From an uncultured Prochlorococcus sp. (GTDB lineage Bacteria > Cyanobacteriota > Cyanobacteriia > PCC-6307 > Cyanobiaceae): 64,000 nt of DNA. The notes beneath the pieces were generated by a model. It worked only from the letters and a program-made list of their open reading frames with translations. It was not told where the DNA came from and searched no databases. Location: the NCBI GenBank assembly GCA_902564235.1, contig CACFAG010000004.1:16565-80564 (forward strand). Direction: 5' to 3'. The position numbers and the translations under genes are program-made. Positions 1 to 8,978 of the stretch are shown piece by piece (within the stretch, counting starts at the first letter, position 1; each line of letters begins with the position of its first letter).

Positions 1-1
1 T

Positions 2-532
<531 letters not shown>

Positions 533-570
533 CAACATTTTAAAAAATTTCTAAATTCAGCTAAAACTTT

Positions 571-1479
571 TTGAAAAAATCATTTTCTCAACTAGACCAA
601 GCATATGAAATATGCCGTAAAGAAACCCAACAGTGGGCTAAAACATTTTATTTGGGGACTCTTCTGCTTCCATTAGAAAAGAGAAAAGCTATATGGGCTA
701 TTTATGTATGGTGTAGAAGAACAGATGAAATAATGGATAGCGTAGAAGCTTTAACTAAATCACAAGATGAGCTTTCAGACAAGCTAGATGCATGGGAGGA
801 AAATACAAAGAATGTTTTTAAAGGGAATATTAAATCTGAATTAGATTCAGTTCTATTAGATACCATCGAGAAATATCCACAAAGTATTCAACCTTACATA
901 GATATGATAGATGGTCAGAGAATGGACTTGAATAAATTTAGATACAAAGATTTTGATGAATTAAAACTCTATTGTTATAGAGTAGCAGGGACTGTTGGTC
1001 TGATGACTCAAAACGTTATGGGAATCGATAGCGCTTATACATCAGCCCCATGGAGTGCTAAGCCTGACCCCTCTGAAGCAGCTATAGCTCTGGGAATTGC
1101 AAATCAATTAACAAATATATTAAGAGATGTCGGGGAAGATAGGCACAGAGGAAGGATTTATCTCCCACAAGTGGAAATTGAGAAGTTTAATTATTCTGAA
1201 GAAGAACTTTTAGAAGGAAAAATAAACAAGCAGTGGAAATCATTGATGAACTTTCAATTAATAAGGGCTCGCGAATGGTTCCACAAGTCTGAGAATGGTA
1301 TTAAATGGCTATCTTCTGACGCAAGGTGGCCAGTTTGGACCTCTTTACGTCTCTACAGAGGCATATTAGATTCTATTGAAAGGTTAGATTATGATGTCTT
1401 TAATAATAGGGCTTTTGTAAAGAATTCAGTAAAAGCTTTTGAAATTCCTATATCCTTCTTAATTTCTCGAATTAAATAA
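571..1479 (+). CDS. crtB: Phytoene synthase
   Basis: Condenses two geranylgeranyl diphosphates to phytoene, the first committed carotenoid step. The 302-aa product has both aspartate-rich motifs of the squalene/phytoene synthase family: DEIMD near residue 51 and DVGED near 187, followed by the RGRIYLP signature. The start is TTG (MKKSFSQLDQAYEICRKETQQWAKTF); no ATG in frame lies upstream near the pds stop, and the TTG gives a full-length family member. It follows pds in what looks like an operon, and its stop abuts the convergent RRM gene without any spacer. Function is secure; only the precise start is inferred. Confidence 0.95.
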   Translation: MKKSFSQLDQAYEICRKETQQWAKTFYLGTLLLPLEKRKAIWAIYVWCRRTDEIMDSVEALTKSQDELSDKLDAWEENTKNVFKGNIKSELDSVLLDTIEKYPQSIQPYIDMIDGQRMDLNKFRYKDFDELKLYCYRVAGTVGLMTQNVMGIDSAYTSAPWSAKPDPSEAAIALGIANQLTNILRDVGEDRHRGRIYLPQVEIEKFNYSEEELLEGKINKQWKSLMNFQLIRAREWFHKSENGIKWLSSDARWPVWTSLRLYRGILDSIERLDYDVFNNRAFVKNSVKAFEIPISFLISRIK

Positions 1480-1899
1480 TTAAGCAGGTGTCTTCTGATT
1501 AGCCAATAAATCTTTTAATTTGGATAACTCTCCAGCCCATCTTGGGTCAGGGGCTTCAAGATTAGGAGCATCACTATGAACAATTTTCTTAAAGTCTTTT
1601 CTCTTCTTATTTTTGTTTAAGTTTCCGCTATTTCTTTTGTTTGAAGAAGAATCTTTCTTTTCTGATAACTCTACTCTTAGTTTGGAACTATTAAATTCAA
1701 AACCGTTTAATTTTTGAATTAATAAATTAGCATTCTCTTCATTGTTAGTTGTCGCAAAACCAAACCCCCTGCATTCCTTAGTTTCCTTATCTAAAACTGC
1801 TTTAAATCTTATAGAATCAGAAATTGATTTTAAAAGAGTATCAAATTCTTTTGGATTAAATCCTTGTGGTAAGTTGCCAATGTAAATGCGAATGCTCAT
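1480..1899 (-). CDS. RRM-type RNA-binding protein
   Basis: A 139-aa protein with one RNA recognition motif: RNP2 IYIGNL at residues 5-10 and RNP1 RGFGFATT near 44-51. The C-terminal tail is basic and Lys/Asn/Ser-rich (SSNKRNSGNLNKNKKRK) and ends with a less charged DPRWAGELSKLKDLL segment. Cyanobacterial Rbp proteins of this shape act in RNA handling and some respond to cold; here the specific role is unknown. Its stop codon abuts the convergent crtB stop. The tail is longer than in minimal Rbp proteins, so it may carry a partner-binding segment. Confidence 0.85.
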   Translation of the reverse strand: MSIRIYIGNLPQGFNPKEFDTLLKSISDSIRFKAVLDKETKECRGFGFATTNNEENANLLIQKLNGFEFNSSKLRVELSEKKDSSSNKRNSGNLNKNKKRKDFKKIVHSDAPNLEAPDPRWAGELSKLKDLLANQKTPA

Positions 1900-1957
1900 A
1901 AATTTTTAAGAATGATTTTGAAGTCTGAACTTTTAAACAAAACTAAGCTATGTGTAT

Positions 1958-3175
1958 TTAATCACATTTTGGCGCATTTTGTTCAATCCATTGGTTTGCT
2001 TTATAAATAGCTTCATCAAAATTATTCAATCTCTTAAATGCAAGTTCCTTTGAAAGATACTTTAAAAGCTCTCCTAAGATAGGCCCATCCTTTATTTTTA
2101 AGTTTTTTTTGATTTCTTCACCATTAAGTAAATTTGAAGGATGAAATAATTTATCATTCTTGTCACGCCAACTATTAAGCCAATCGAATCTTAAGTTTTG
2201 GGGCAAATAAAAAATAAAAGATGGGAGAAAAATCTCTAAATCTTTATGTAATGAAAATCTATCTGATTCAGTTAATTGAGCTATATTTTTTTTCTTCAAC
2301 AAAAAGTGCCATTTTCTTAATAAATTTATTTTTTTAATTTCAGCTCTACTAAATTTAAATTTCTCAAGAGATACTTCATCTAAAATTTGGCTTATAAAAA
2401 ATAATGGTAAATATTTCTGCTTTTCATTCTTACTAAGTTCCTCATAATTAATTTTTCGTAAATCCAAAAAAAAAGAATTTTTATATAAATTATCAGAACC
2501 AAATATATTAAATTTTCTTATCAGAATTATAGCCTCAATAGCATTTTCCCCATTTACAATTTTTTGTATTTCATAATTAATCCTCTCTTTGGCAACAAGA
2601 TTTAAGTTACCTTTATTTTTTTTTATAAAATCAACCAATTTTAAATCAATTTTAAAATTAAATTCTGAAACGAACCTAAAACATCTCAACATTCGTAATG
2701 GATCATTTAATAAGTTTATTTCTGAATTAGTTCTAATCAAAGAAAATTCTAAATCTTTGAGGCCATTTAATGGATCAAACAAAAGCCTCTCATCAAATAA
2801 AAAAGCAATAGAATTAATTGAAAAATCTCTACTTCTTAGATCACCTTTGATCGTAGAAGAAATCTGATTAGAAATATCAATTGAGATATGATTGAGAATA
2901 ATTCGTACAACTTCTCTATCTTTATCTAAAATTATAAATTTAGATTTAATATTATCTGAAATTTTTTTTCCAATTTCGATAGCATTAAAAGGCACCACAA
3001 TATCGACATCTGCATCTTTATTTACTTTTCCTAAAATGATATCTCTTATATAACCACCAACTAAATATGATCCTTTAGGTAAAAATGCTAATATAAAACT
3101 CCAATCATATAATTTCATACTACTTTCTAGTTCATTAATTATTAGTGTATGATCGGTGAGTATATTATTTTTCAT
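1958..3175 (-). CDS. CCA tRNA nucleotidyltransferase / poly(A) polymerase family
   Basis: Class II nucleotidyltransferase, most likely adding or repairing the 3'-CCA of tRNAs. The 405-aa sequence has the family motifs: GGYIRDIILG near residue 41, the catalytic DADVDIV shortly after, DLRSRDFSINSIAF near 113 and DPLRMLRCFRF near 157. The C-terminal half is helical as in the family. Class II CCA-adding enzymes and bacterial poly(A) polymerases share these motifs, so the substrate is inferred from its being the only such gene visible here. It is divergent from ycf34 with only 11 bases between start codons, so promoters must overlap neighbouring coding sequence. Confidence 0.88.
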   Translation of the reverse strand: MKNNILTDHTLIINELESSMKLYDWSFILAFLPKGSYLVGGYIRDIILGKVNKDADVDIVVPFNAIEIGKKISDNIKSKFIILDKDREVVRIILNHISIDISNQISSTIKGDLRSRDFSINSIAFLFDERLLFDPLNGLKDLEFSLIRTNSEINLLNDPLRMLRCFRFVSEFNFKIDLKLVDFIKKNKGNLNLVAKERINYEIQKIVNGENAIEAIILIRKFNIFGSDNLYKNSFFLDLRKINYEELSKNEKQKYLPLFFISQILDEVSLEKFKFSRAEIKKINLLRKWHFLLKKKNIAQLTESDRFSLHKDLEIFLPSFIFYLPQNLRFDWLNSWRDKNDKLFHPSNLLNGEEIKKNLKIKDGPILGELLKYLSKELAFKRLNNFDEAIYKANQWIEQNAPKCD

Positions 3176-3186
3176 TTTTATTAATT

Positions 3187-3438
3187 ATGTGCATTTGCAT
3201 CAACTGTAAATGGGTTGATAGATGTATCACTTATCATGAAGTTGAAAATAATCATGGTGTTGATAATATTTGTGATGTGCCTGATTTTAAAGCAAAAAAA
3301 CCATTCATTCATGTCAGTATAATTAAGGACATTAATGGTGATTATAAAACTGATTGGGATGTCCAATCTTGTGAGAGTTTTAGAAATGAATTCGGTAAAT
3401 GGTCTAAATGTAATCCAGGTAAGGAATTGCCTGTTTAA
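3187..3438 (+). CDS. ycf34: Ycf34 family iron-sulfur protein
   Basis: An 83-aa protein that starts MCICINCKWVDRC, giving four cysteines in the first 13 residues, with further cysteines at SCESF and KCNPG. This matches the Ycf34 family of cyanobacteria and plastids; the Synechocystis member is reported to bind an iron-sulfur cluster and to affect photosynthetic electron transport. It is followed nine bases later by tsaB in the same direction. The ORF on the opposite strand (3181-3474) is a shadow. Family assignment rests on the N-terminal Cys pattern and length. Confidence 0.85.
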   Translation: MCICINCKWVDRCITYHEVENNHGVDNICDVPDFKAKKPFIHVSIIKDINGDYKTDWDVQSCESFRNEFGKWSKCNPGKELPV

Positions 3439-3447
3439 AAGTAATAG

Positions 3448-4101
3448 ATGACACATAATATCAAACGAAATCAAAACTTCCCTACATTAGGAATACATAG
3501 CACAGACAATTCTTTTGGCTTTGGATACAGAACAAGCAATAATATTGAATCTGATAAATTATTTATTAAAAAATTTGATAATGATTTATGTAACAACTTG
3601 ATTGTTGAATTTAAGAAATTCATTGCAATTGAAAATTTACAAAAAGTAAATAAGATATCTGTCAGCATAGGGCCAGCAAATTTCAATGCATCAAGACTTA
3701 TTGTAGTTTTAGCAAGAACAATCTCACAACAAATAAACTGTCCTCTAGAAAGCTTTAGTTCATTTAAATTAATGGCAAAAAGAATTGCATCAAAAAATAA
3801 CATTTTTACAAACAATCAATCATTCTGGATTTACAAAAAATTAAAAAGAAAAGGATTTATTGCAGGAAAATATGAGATTTTACATGACAAAAAGAAAAAT
3901 TCTGATTTAATAATTCGAGAAAGAGTAATGCCAAAAATTTTTAAAGAATTGAAAAGTAAAGAACTTTTTTTTGAGGCTAATTATGAGGACGAAGACGATT
4001 TAAGAGAATTATTAAATTTAGCAAATAAAAATTTTTTAACCGCAAATGTAAATTCATGGAAAAAAGTTTTGCCACTTTACCCTATTTCTCCAATTAACTA
4101 A
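3448..4101 (+). CDS. tsaB: tRNA threonylcarbamoyladenosine biosynthesis protein TsaB
   Basis: ASKHA-fold protein that acts with TsaD and TsaE in making t6A at position 37 of ANN-decoding tRNAs. Evidence: the N-terminal GIHSTDNSFGFGY in place of the usual 'LaIdTS' strand, and SVSIGPANFNASRLIVVLARTISQQ, the counterpart of the family's GPGSFTGLR region. The remainder is diverged and lysine-rich. It lies directly after ycf34 and converges on plsC with a 3-base gap. The sequence is short of family identity, so the call relies on these two motifs, the length (217 aa) and the fold order. Confidence 0.75.
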   Translation: MTHNIKRNQNFPTLGIHSTDNSFGFGYRTSNNIESDKLFIKKFDNDLCNNLIVEFKKFIAIENLQKVNKISVSIGPANFNASRLIVVLARTISQQINCPLESFSSFKLMAKRIASKNNIFTNNQSFWIYKKLKRKGFIAGKYEILHDKKKNSDLIIRERVMPKIFKELKSKELFFEANYEDEDDLRELLNLANKNFLTANVNSWKKVLPLYPISPIN

Positions 4102-4104
4102 ATT

Positions 4105-4725
4105 TCATCCAATCAAATTATTAATGTTATCTTGGAGAAGCATAGTTACGGAATTTAGATCATCTCTTGATGAGTTTTGTGGAGGTTGAACAGGTTTTCC
4201 TACTTTGATAACTATTTTTGAAAAAAAAGGAATGCAGAATTTATACTTTATTAGTCTATGGGAATTGACTATTGCGACTGGCAATAATATTTTTTGATTT
4301 TTAAATGCTAATAATGCTGCTCCTAGCTTTGGCTTATTAACGCGCCCATTTTTTTGACGAGTACCATCAATAAAAATTCCAATACAATTATTATTTGATA
4401 ATTTTTTACATGCTATTTGAATGGTATTTTTATCAGCAAATCCCCTCTTGACTGGATACGCTCCACAAGCCTTTATAACAAAGCCAAGAATAGGTATTTT
4501 AAAAAGCTCTGCCTTAGCCATAAAAGAAATATTACGTCCAATAGCATGACCTAATAGAGGAGGATCAAGTAAAGATCCATGATTAGAAACCATAATAAAA
4601 GAATCTTTTTGAGGAATATTTTCTCTACCTATTAAATGACCTTTAAATAAAAATTTATAAATGGGTAATACAAAAAATTTACTAACTAATTGATAGATTA
4701 ATTTTTGAAAAATATCATTTTTCAT
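4105..4725 (-). CDS. plsC: 1-acyl-sn-glycerol-3-phosphate acyltransferase
   Basis: Adds the second acyl chain to lysophosphatidic acid at the membrane. The 206-aa sequence has the acyltransferase HX4D motif as NHGSLLDPP near residue 50 and a substrate motif FIDGTRQKNGRV near 118, where most relatives have an EGTR core; here Asp replaces Glu. It is the last gene of the run rpaB-plsX-fabH-fabD-plsC, five bases after fabD, which fits a phospholipid-synthesis role. A hydrophobic N-terminal segment suggests peripheral membrane association. Confidence 0.88.
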   Translation of the reverse strand: MKNDIFQKLIYQLVSKFFVLPIYKFLFKGHLIGRENIPQKDSFIMVSNHGSLLDPPLLGHAIGRNISFMAKAELFKIPILGFVIKACGAYPVKRGFADKNTIQIACKKLSNNNCIGIFIDGTRQKNGRVNKPKLGAALLAFKNQKILLPVAIVNSHRLIKYKFCIPFFSKIVIKVGKPVQPPQNSSRDDLNSVTMLLQDNINNLIG

Positions 4726-4730
4726 AGTAA

Positions 4731-5627
4731 TTAATAGGTTATTTGATCAGAAGATGAAACTTGAGAAATTTTTACATCTTTAAGATGTCTTTTTGCTAAA
4801 CCGCTCAGTACGTTTGAGGGGCCAATCTCGACGAGGTGAAGGTCACTTTCTTTTACCAATAAATCCATAGTTTCTCGCCATCTGACCCCATTACACATTT
4901 GATTTTCCAATCTAATTTTAAGCTCATGTGGATCATTACAAAATGAAGGGTGATAATTACTTATGACTGGGAAAGAGGGATTTTTAAACTCAATTTGTTT
5001 TAAATACTCAGTAAATTTTGCTGCAGGCTCATCCATTAATGGTGAATGAAATGCACCCGAAACATTTAATTTCAGGAATCTTTTACAAGAAATTTCTCTC
5101 GATAAATTATCTAATGCTTCATTAGAACCTGATAAAACTACTTGGGAAGAGCTATTATCATTAGCAATTACAACATCATGATTTTTTTGTACTAATAATT
5201 CAAGTTGATTGCTATCAAAACCAATTACTGCTGCCATAGATCCTTCCCCAGAATTGACCATTAACTCAGATCTTTCTTTTATTAGTGATACACAATCTTC
5301 GAATGAAAATACATCCGCACAATATAATGCAGTTATTTCTCCTAGACTATGCCCAGCAACATAAGTTGGTTTAAAACCATTATTTTTTAGAGCGTCTAAC
5401 AAAACCGATTCAACTAAAAAAAGACAAATTTGTGTATTTCTTGTATTATTCAAATCACTAAGATGATTTTCTGGTTCGGCATTTAACTCACAAATTTCAA
5501 ATAAATTTCTTTTAAATATATCAGAAGCATAACTAAACCTCTCCTTTGTATTTGGCAAATTTTCAATTTGTTTTGCCATTCCAAGTTTTTGCGAACCCTG
5601 TCCAGGGAATACCCATGCAACTGTCAT
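4731..5627 (-). CDS. fabD: Malonyl-CoA:ACP transacylase
   Basis: Transfers malonyl groups from CoA to acyl carrier protein for fatty acid elongation. The 298-aa protein shows GQGSQ near residue 9-13, the nucleophile elbow GHSLGE near 93-98 (catalytic Ser), and GAFHSPLM near 192 (catalytic His). It sits between fabH and plsC on the minus strand with short gaps (19 and 5 bases), consistent with cotranscription. Length and motifs are typical; nothing unusual seen. Confidence 0.95.
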   Translation of the reverse strand: MTVAWVFPGQGSQKLGMAKQIENLPNTKERFSYASDIFKRNLFEICELNAEPENHLSDLNNTRNTQICLFLVESVLLDALKNNGFKPTYVAGHSLGEITALYCADVFSFEDCVSLIKERSELMVNSGEGSMAAVIGFDSNQLELLVQKNHDVVIANDNSSSQVVLSGSNEALDNLSREISCKRFLKLNVSGAFHSPLMDEPAAKFTEYLKQIEFKNPSFPVISNYHPSFCNDPHELKIRLENQMCNGVRWRETMDLLVKESDLHLVEIGPSNVLSGLAKRHLKDVKISQVSSSDQITY

Positions 5628-5646
5628 AATTTTCCTATTTTTGTTG

Positions 5647-6654
5647 TTAACCCCATTTAATAAGGGCTGCTCCCCAACTTAGCCCAGCACCAAAACCACT
5701 CGTAGCAATAATATCATTTTGCTTAATTATATTATTTTTAATTGCCTCATCCATCATTAGTGGAATTGTTGCTGCTGAAGTATTACCATATTTTGCTAAA
5801 TTGCTAAGTATTTTTTCTCTAGAAATTCTTAACCTATCCCCTACAGAATCCAATATTCTTTGATTAGCTTGATGCAATACAAGCCAATCAACTTCCTCAG
5901 AACTATACTTTGTTTTTTTAAGCAACATTTCAAGAATTATTGGAACTTCTCTGACCGCAAATTTATAAACTTCCTGACCATTCATCTCAATTGAAGAGAA
6001 ACCTCCACTTAAAAAATCAATGTTATCGATTATTGAATCCTTATTATTTTTTGATGGAAGATTAAGAAAACAACCCCTTTCCCCATCTGTTCTCATATCA
6101 AAACCTATAAAATTATCAAATTCATCTGTGGCTTCAATTGCTAAAGCACCCGCACCATCTCCAAAAAGAATACAGCTCCTTCTATCATTCCAATCAACAA
6201 AGCTTGATAATTGATCTGCCCCTATAACTACAGCTCGTTTAAAATTACCCCCTTTTAAAAATTGTGAGGCCGTTATTAAGGCGAATAAAAAACCACTACA
6301 TGCTGCAGTTAAATCAAAAGCTACAGCATTAGAGGCACCCAATTTAGCTTGAATAGAGGGCGCCGAACCAAATAAATCATGGGGAGTAGAAGTAGCTAAC
6401 ACGATCAAATCAATTGTCTTAATATCCCAATTAGCCTTTTCGATCGCATTTAGCGCAGCCTTATAACCCATATCAGTAACATTATCTCCTAAACTAGAAA
6501 TCCTTCTCTCAGAAATGCCAGTTCTAGATTTTATCCATTCATCACTAGTATCTACCTTTTGACTAATTTTTTGATTAGTTAGTATTTGATCAGGTACATA
6601 ACTTCCACTACCTTTAAATGAGACTCCAATCTGATTAAACTTTTTTTCTTCCAA
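5647..6654 (-). CDS. fabH: 3-oxoacyl-ACP synthase III
   Basis: Initiates fatty acid synthesis by condensing acetyl-CoA with malonyl-ACP. The 335-aa sequence carries the complete Cys-His-Asn triad: TAACSGF near residue 118, LHQANQRI near 263 and GNTSAATIP near 292. It follows plsX and precedes fabD on the minus strand. The motif set and length match housekeeping FabH rather than a secondary-metabolism KASIII. Confidence 0.95.
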   Translation of the reverse strand: MEEKKFNQIGVSFKGSGSYVPDQILTNQKISQKVDTSDEWIKSRTGISERRISSLGDNVTDMGYKAALNAIEKANWDIKTIDLIVLATSTPHDLFGSAPSIQAKLGASNAVAFDLTAACSGFLFALITASQFLKGGNFKRAVVIGADQLSSFVDWNDRRSCILFGDGAGALAIEATDEFDNFIGFDMRTDGERGCFLNLPSKNNKDSIIDNIDFLSGGFSSIEMNGQEVYKFAVREVPIILEMLLKKTKYSSEEVDWLVLHQANQRILDSVGDRLRISREKILSNLAKYGNTSAATIPLMMDEAIKNNIIKQNDIIATSGFGAGLSWGAALIKWG

Positions 6655-6706
6655 AAGAGTTTTTAGCTACTTATATAAGTCAAACATAAATTTGACGCAA
6701 TATGTT

Positions 6707-8125
6707 TTATGAATTTAAAACTTGAAGCTTTTGCAGTTGATTTAAATTTTCCATAACGCCATGATTTACGGCGGAGTGAGCCAATCGAAGAGCGCTAACT
6801 ACTGATAAAGATTTACTACTCCCATGACCGATAACGCAAATACCATTTACCCCCAGTAATAAAGCGCCTCCATGTTCAGCATGATCTAACCTTTTCTTGA
6901 TTCTAAGAAGATTACTTTTCAAGAAAGCTGAACCAACTTTCCCCCGCCTTCCTCGTGGCAGCTCTGATCTCAAAATATCTAATAAAACGCCACCTACAGA
7001 TTCAAGAAATTTTAATAATATATTTCCTGTAAACCCATCACAGACTACAACGTCAAAACTACCTGACAATACATCTCGCCCTTCACAATTACCTCCAAAA
7101 TAAAAACTTTTTTCAGAAGATAATAATTCAAATGTTTTTAGGGATAAATCATTACCTTTGCATTCTTCTTCCCCAATATTTAAAAGTCCAATTCTCGGCT
7201 TTTTTACCTGTAAGACATCTTTTGCATAAATGTTACCTAGAAGAGCAAATTGATGAAGATAAGATGGCTTGCAATCGGTATTTGCACCGACATCTAAAAC
7301 TAATACCGGGCGAGTTTGATCTCGTGTTGGAAATAATGCCCCTATAGCTGGTCTATCAATCCCTTTCAATCTACCAATTCTAAATATAGCAGCAGCCATC
7401 ATCGCTCCCGAATTTCCAGCAGAGTAGACAGCTTCAGCTTTATTATTTTTGACTAAATCCATTGCAACATTTATACTTGCATTTTTCTTTTTTCTCACTA
7501 CTGTAGCTTCCTCATTCATCCCAATAGGATCTCCACTATCAATTAATTCAAGACGATTATTTTCTATTTCATTTTCTAATAATTCTGCAAGACCCATTTT
7601 TTCTGCAGTATGTTTTACATTGTCGATTTTGCCAACAAACTTTATATTAATCGGAAATCTACTTATTGCTTCGAGGCAGCCCTCTAGAATTGGCCCAGGA
7701 GCATAATCTCCACCCATCCCATCAACTGCAATCCAAATTCTTTTAGATTGATTGCCATTTAGCTTATCTAAAGTATTATCACTATTTTGTAATCTTTTTA
7801 ATGGGTCAAAAACTAATGGCTGTAATGTATTTTTAGCCAAGGAACTAGCATTTGAAACTACGCTGGTAGCAGTACTAACAACAGATTCAGCGCTTGAAAC
7901 TACATTACCTGCAACATTACCTGCAACATTACTAGCAACACTACTAGCTGTGGTTACTACAGATCCAGCACCAGAAACCATATTTCCCGCAACATTACTA
8001 GCCGTTGCGGCAGAACTAGCAGCAGTATCTACCAAAGAAGTTACAGCCGAATTTCTTTTGTACCAAATAACTAATCTTCTAATAGCTCTGGACTTATTAT
8101 TTTTTTGCACTGTTTCTTTCACCAT
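6707..8125 (-). CDS. plsX: Phosphate acyltransferase PlsX with Ala/Ser/Val-rich N-terminal extension
   Basis: Converts acyl-ACP to acyl-phosphate, the acyl donor for PlsY in phospholipid synthesis. The canonical domain begins near residue 131 (IWIAVDGMGGDYAPGPILEG) and contains SAGNSGAMMAA, VLDVGANTDCKP and VCDGFTGN. The first ~130 residues are extra: a basic stretch RAIRRLVIWYKRN, then a low-complexity Ala/Ser/Val/Asn/Gly segment built partly from a 12-bp tandem repeat. I recall similar extensions in marine picocyanobacterial PlsX, so it is probably lineage-specific, not an annotation error: the frame is continuous and the start follows directly on the rpaB stop. The role of the extension is unknown; membrane or nucleic-acid contact would be guesses. 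Confidence 0.93.
   Translation of the reverse strand: MVKETVQKNNKSRAIRRLVIWYKRNSAVTSLVDTAASSAATASNVAGNMVSGAGSVVTTASSVASNVAGNVAGNVVSSAESVVSTATSVVSNASSLAKNTLQPLVFDPLKRLQNSDNTLDKLNGNQSKRIWIAVDGMGGDYAPGPILEGCLEAISRFPINIKFVGKIDNVKHTAEKMGLAELLENEIENNRLELIDSGDPIGMNEEATVVRKKKNASINVAMDLVKNNKAEAVYSAGNSGAMMAAAIFRIGRLKGIDRPAIGALFPTRDQTRPVLVLDVGANTDCKPSYLHQFALLGNIYAKDVLQVKKPRIGLLNIGEEECKGNDLSLKTFELLSSEKSFYFGGNCEGRDVLSGSFDVVVCDGFTGNILLKFLESVGGVLLDILRSELPRGRRGKVGSAFLKSNLLRIKKRLDHAEHGGALLLGVNGICVIGHGSSKSLSVVSALRLAHSAVNHGVMENLNQLQKLQVLNS
7902..7949. repeat. 12-bp tandem repeat inside plsX extension
   Basis: Four consecutive 12-bp units, two exact ACATTACCTGCA copies followed by ACATTACTAGCA and a more diverged copy. 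Being a multiple of three, the array keeps frame; on the minus strand it encodes a repeated Val-Ala-Gly-Asn type unit in the low-complexity N-terminal part of PlsX. A related partial copy lies near 7990. Such an array could vary in copy number between strains. Confidence 0.85.
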
Positions 8126-8872
8126 TTATTTACCATCAAAAGGAGAAATATCGACAATACGTTGAAATAGATATCCTGTACCTCTTGCAGTCAATATCAA
8201 TTCAGGATTTGCTGGATCAGCCTCCAATTTTGATCTTAATCTTGATATATGAACATCCACTACTCTTGTATCTACATGTCTCTCGGGAGTATATCCCCAA
8301 ACTTCCTTCAAAATCTCTCCTCTACTAAATGGCTCTCCTGACCTACTAACCAAAAGCTCTAAAAGACTAAATTCCATACCAGTTAATCTAATCCTCTCAT
8401 CACTTTTAAAAACTTGTCTTCGATTTGTATCAATTTTTATATCCGTAACCAAAATTAAACCTGAATTAGGCATTCCAGGAATTTGTTCTTTGTCAATTCT
8501 TCTTAAGACACATCTAATTCTAGCCTCTAGTTCCTTAGGACTAAATGGTTTCACAACGTAATCATCAGCCCCTAATTCTAAACCTGTTATCCTGTCTGCA
8601 ACATCACCTAATGCAGTTAACATTACAATGGGGACATCAGAATCTTTCCTTAATTCTTGACAAACTCCGTAGCCGTCTAACTTTGGCATCATAACGTCAA
8701 GTACAACCAAATCAGGCTCATAATCTTTAAATAATTTTAGTGCTTCTTTACCATCACTTGCAGTTACTACTTTGTAACCAATCATGGAGAGTCGCGTCTC
8801 CAGAATTCTTCTAATACTTGCCTCGTCATCTGCGACAAGAATTGTTTCTTTAGTGTGACTAGATAAAGCCAT
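8126..8872 (-). CDS. rpaB: OmpR-family response regulator RpaB
   Basis: Essential cyanobacterial regulator, partner of a light/redox-sensing histidine kinase, that controls high-light genes and photosystem genes. The 248-aa protein has a receiver domain (acidic pair DDEAS, phospho-acceptor in VLDVMMP, KPFSPKELEARI) and a C-terminal winged helix ([19 protein letters not shown]...HISRLRSKLEADP...GTGYLF). The sequence NSGLILVTDI..RRQVFKSDERIRLTGMEF is characteristic of RpaB rather than RpaA. It leads a run into plsX, whose start directly follows the rpaB stop. A second, RpaA-type regulator is at 14.9 kb. Confidence 0.92.
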   Translation of the reverse strand: MALSSHTKETILVADDEASIRRILETRLSMIGYKVVTASDGKEALKLFKDYEPDLVVLDVMMPKLDGYGVCQELRKDSDVPIVMLTALGDVADRITGLELGADDYVVKPFSPKELEARIRCVLRRIDKEQIPGMPNSGLILVTDIKIDTNRRQVFKSDERIRLTGMEFSLLELLVSRSGEPFSRGEILKEVWGYTPERHVDTRVVDVHISRLRSKLEADPANPELILTARGTGYLFQRIVDISPFDGK

Positions 8873-8978
8873 TTGTTTCTATTAGCTAATCAGTAAGAGA
8901 ATTAATTATTATCCTAATCTAACTTGTGGAGGGGCAATATCCCAAACATTCTAGATCTATTACTTTATTAAAAATTAA

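Noticed and set aside
3181-3474. 97-aa minus ORF opposite ycf34
   Set aside because: Shadow of ycf34, which has the clear cysteine pattern and length.
6897-8165. Several plus-strand ORFs across plsX (68-137 aa)
   Set aside because: All lie opposite a complete plsX; their apparent length reflects the Ala/Ser-rich repeat on the other strand.
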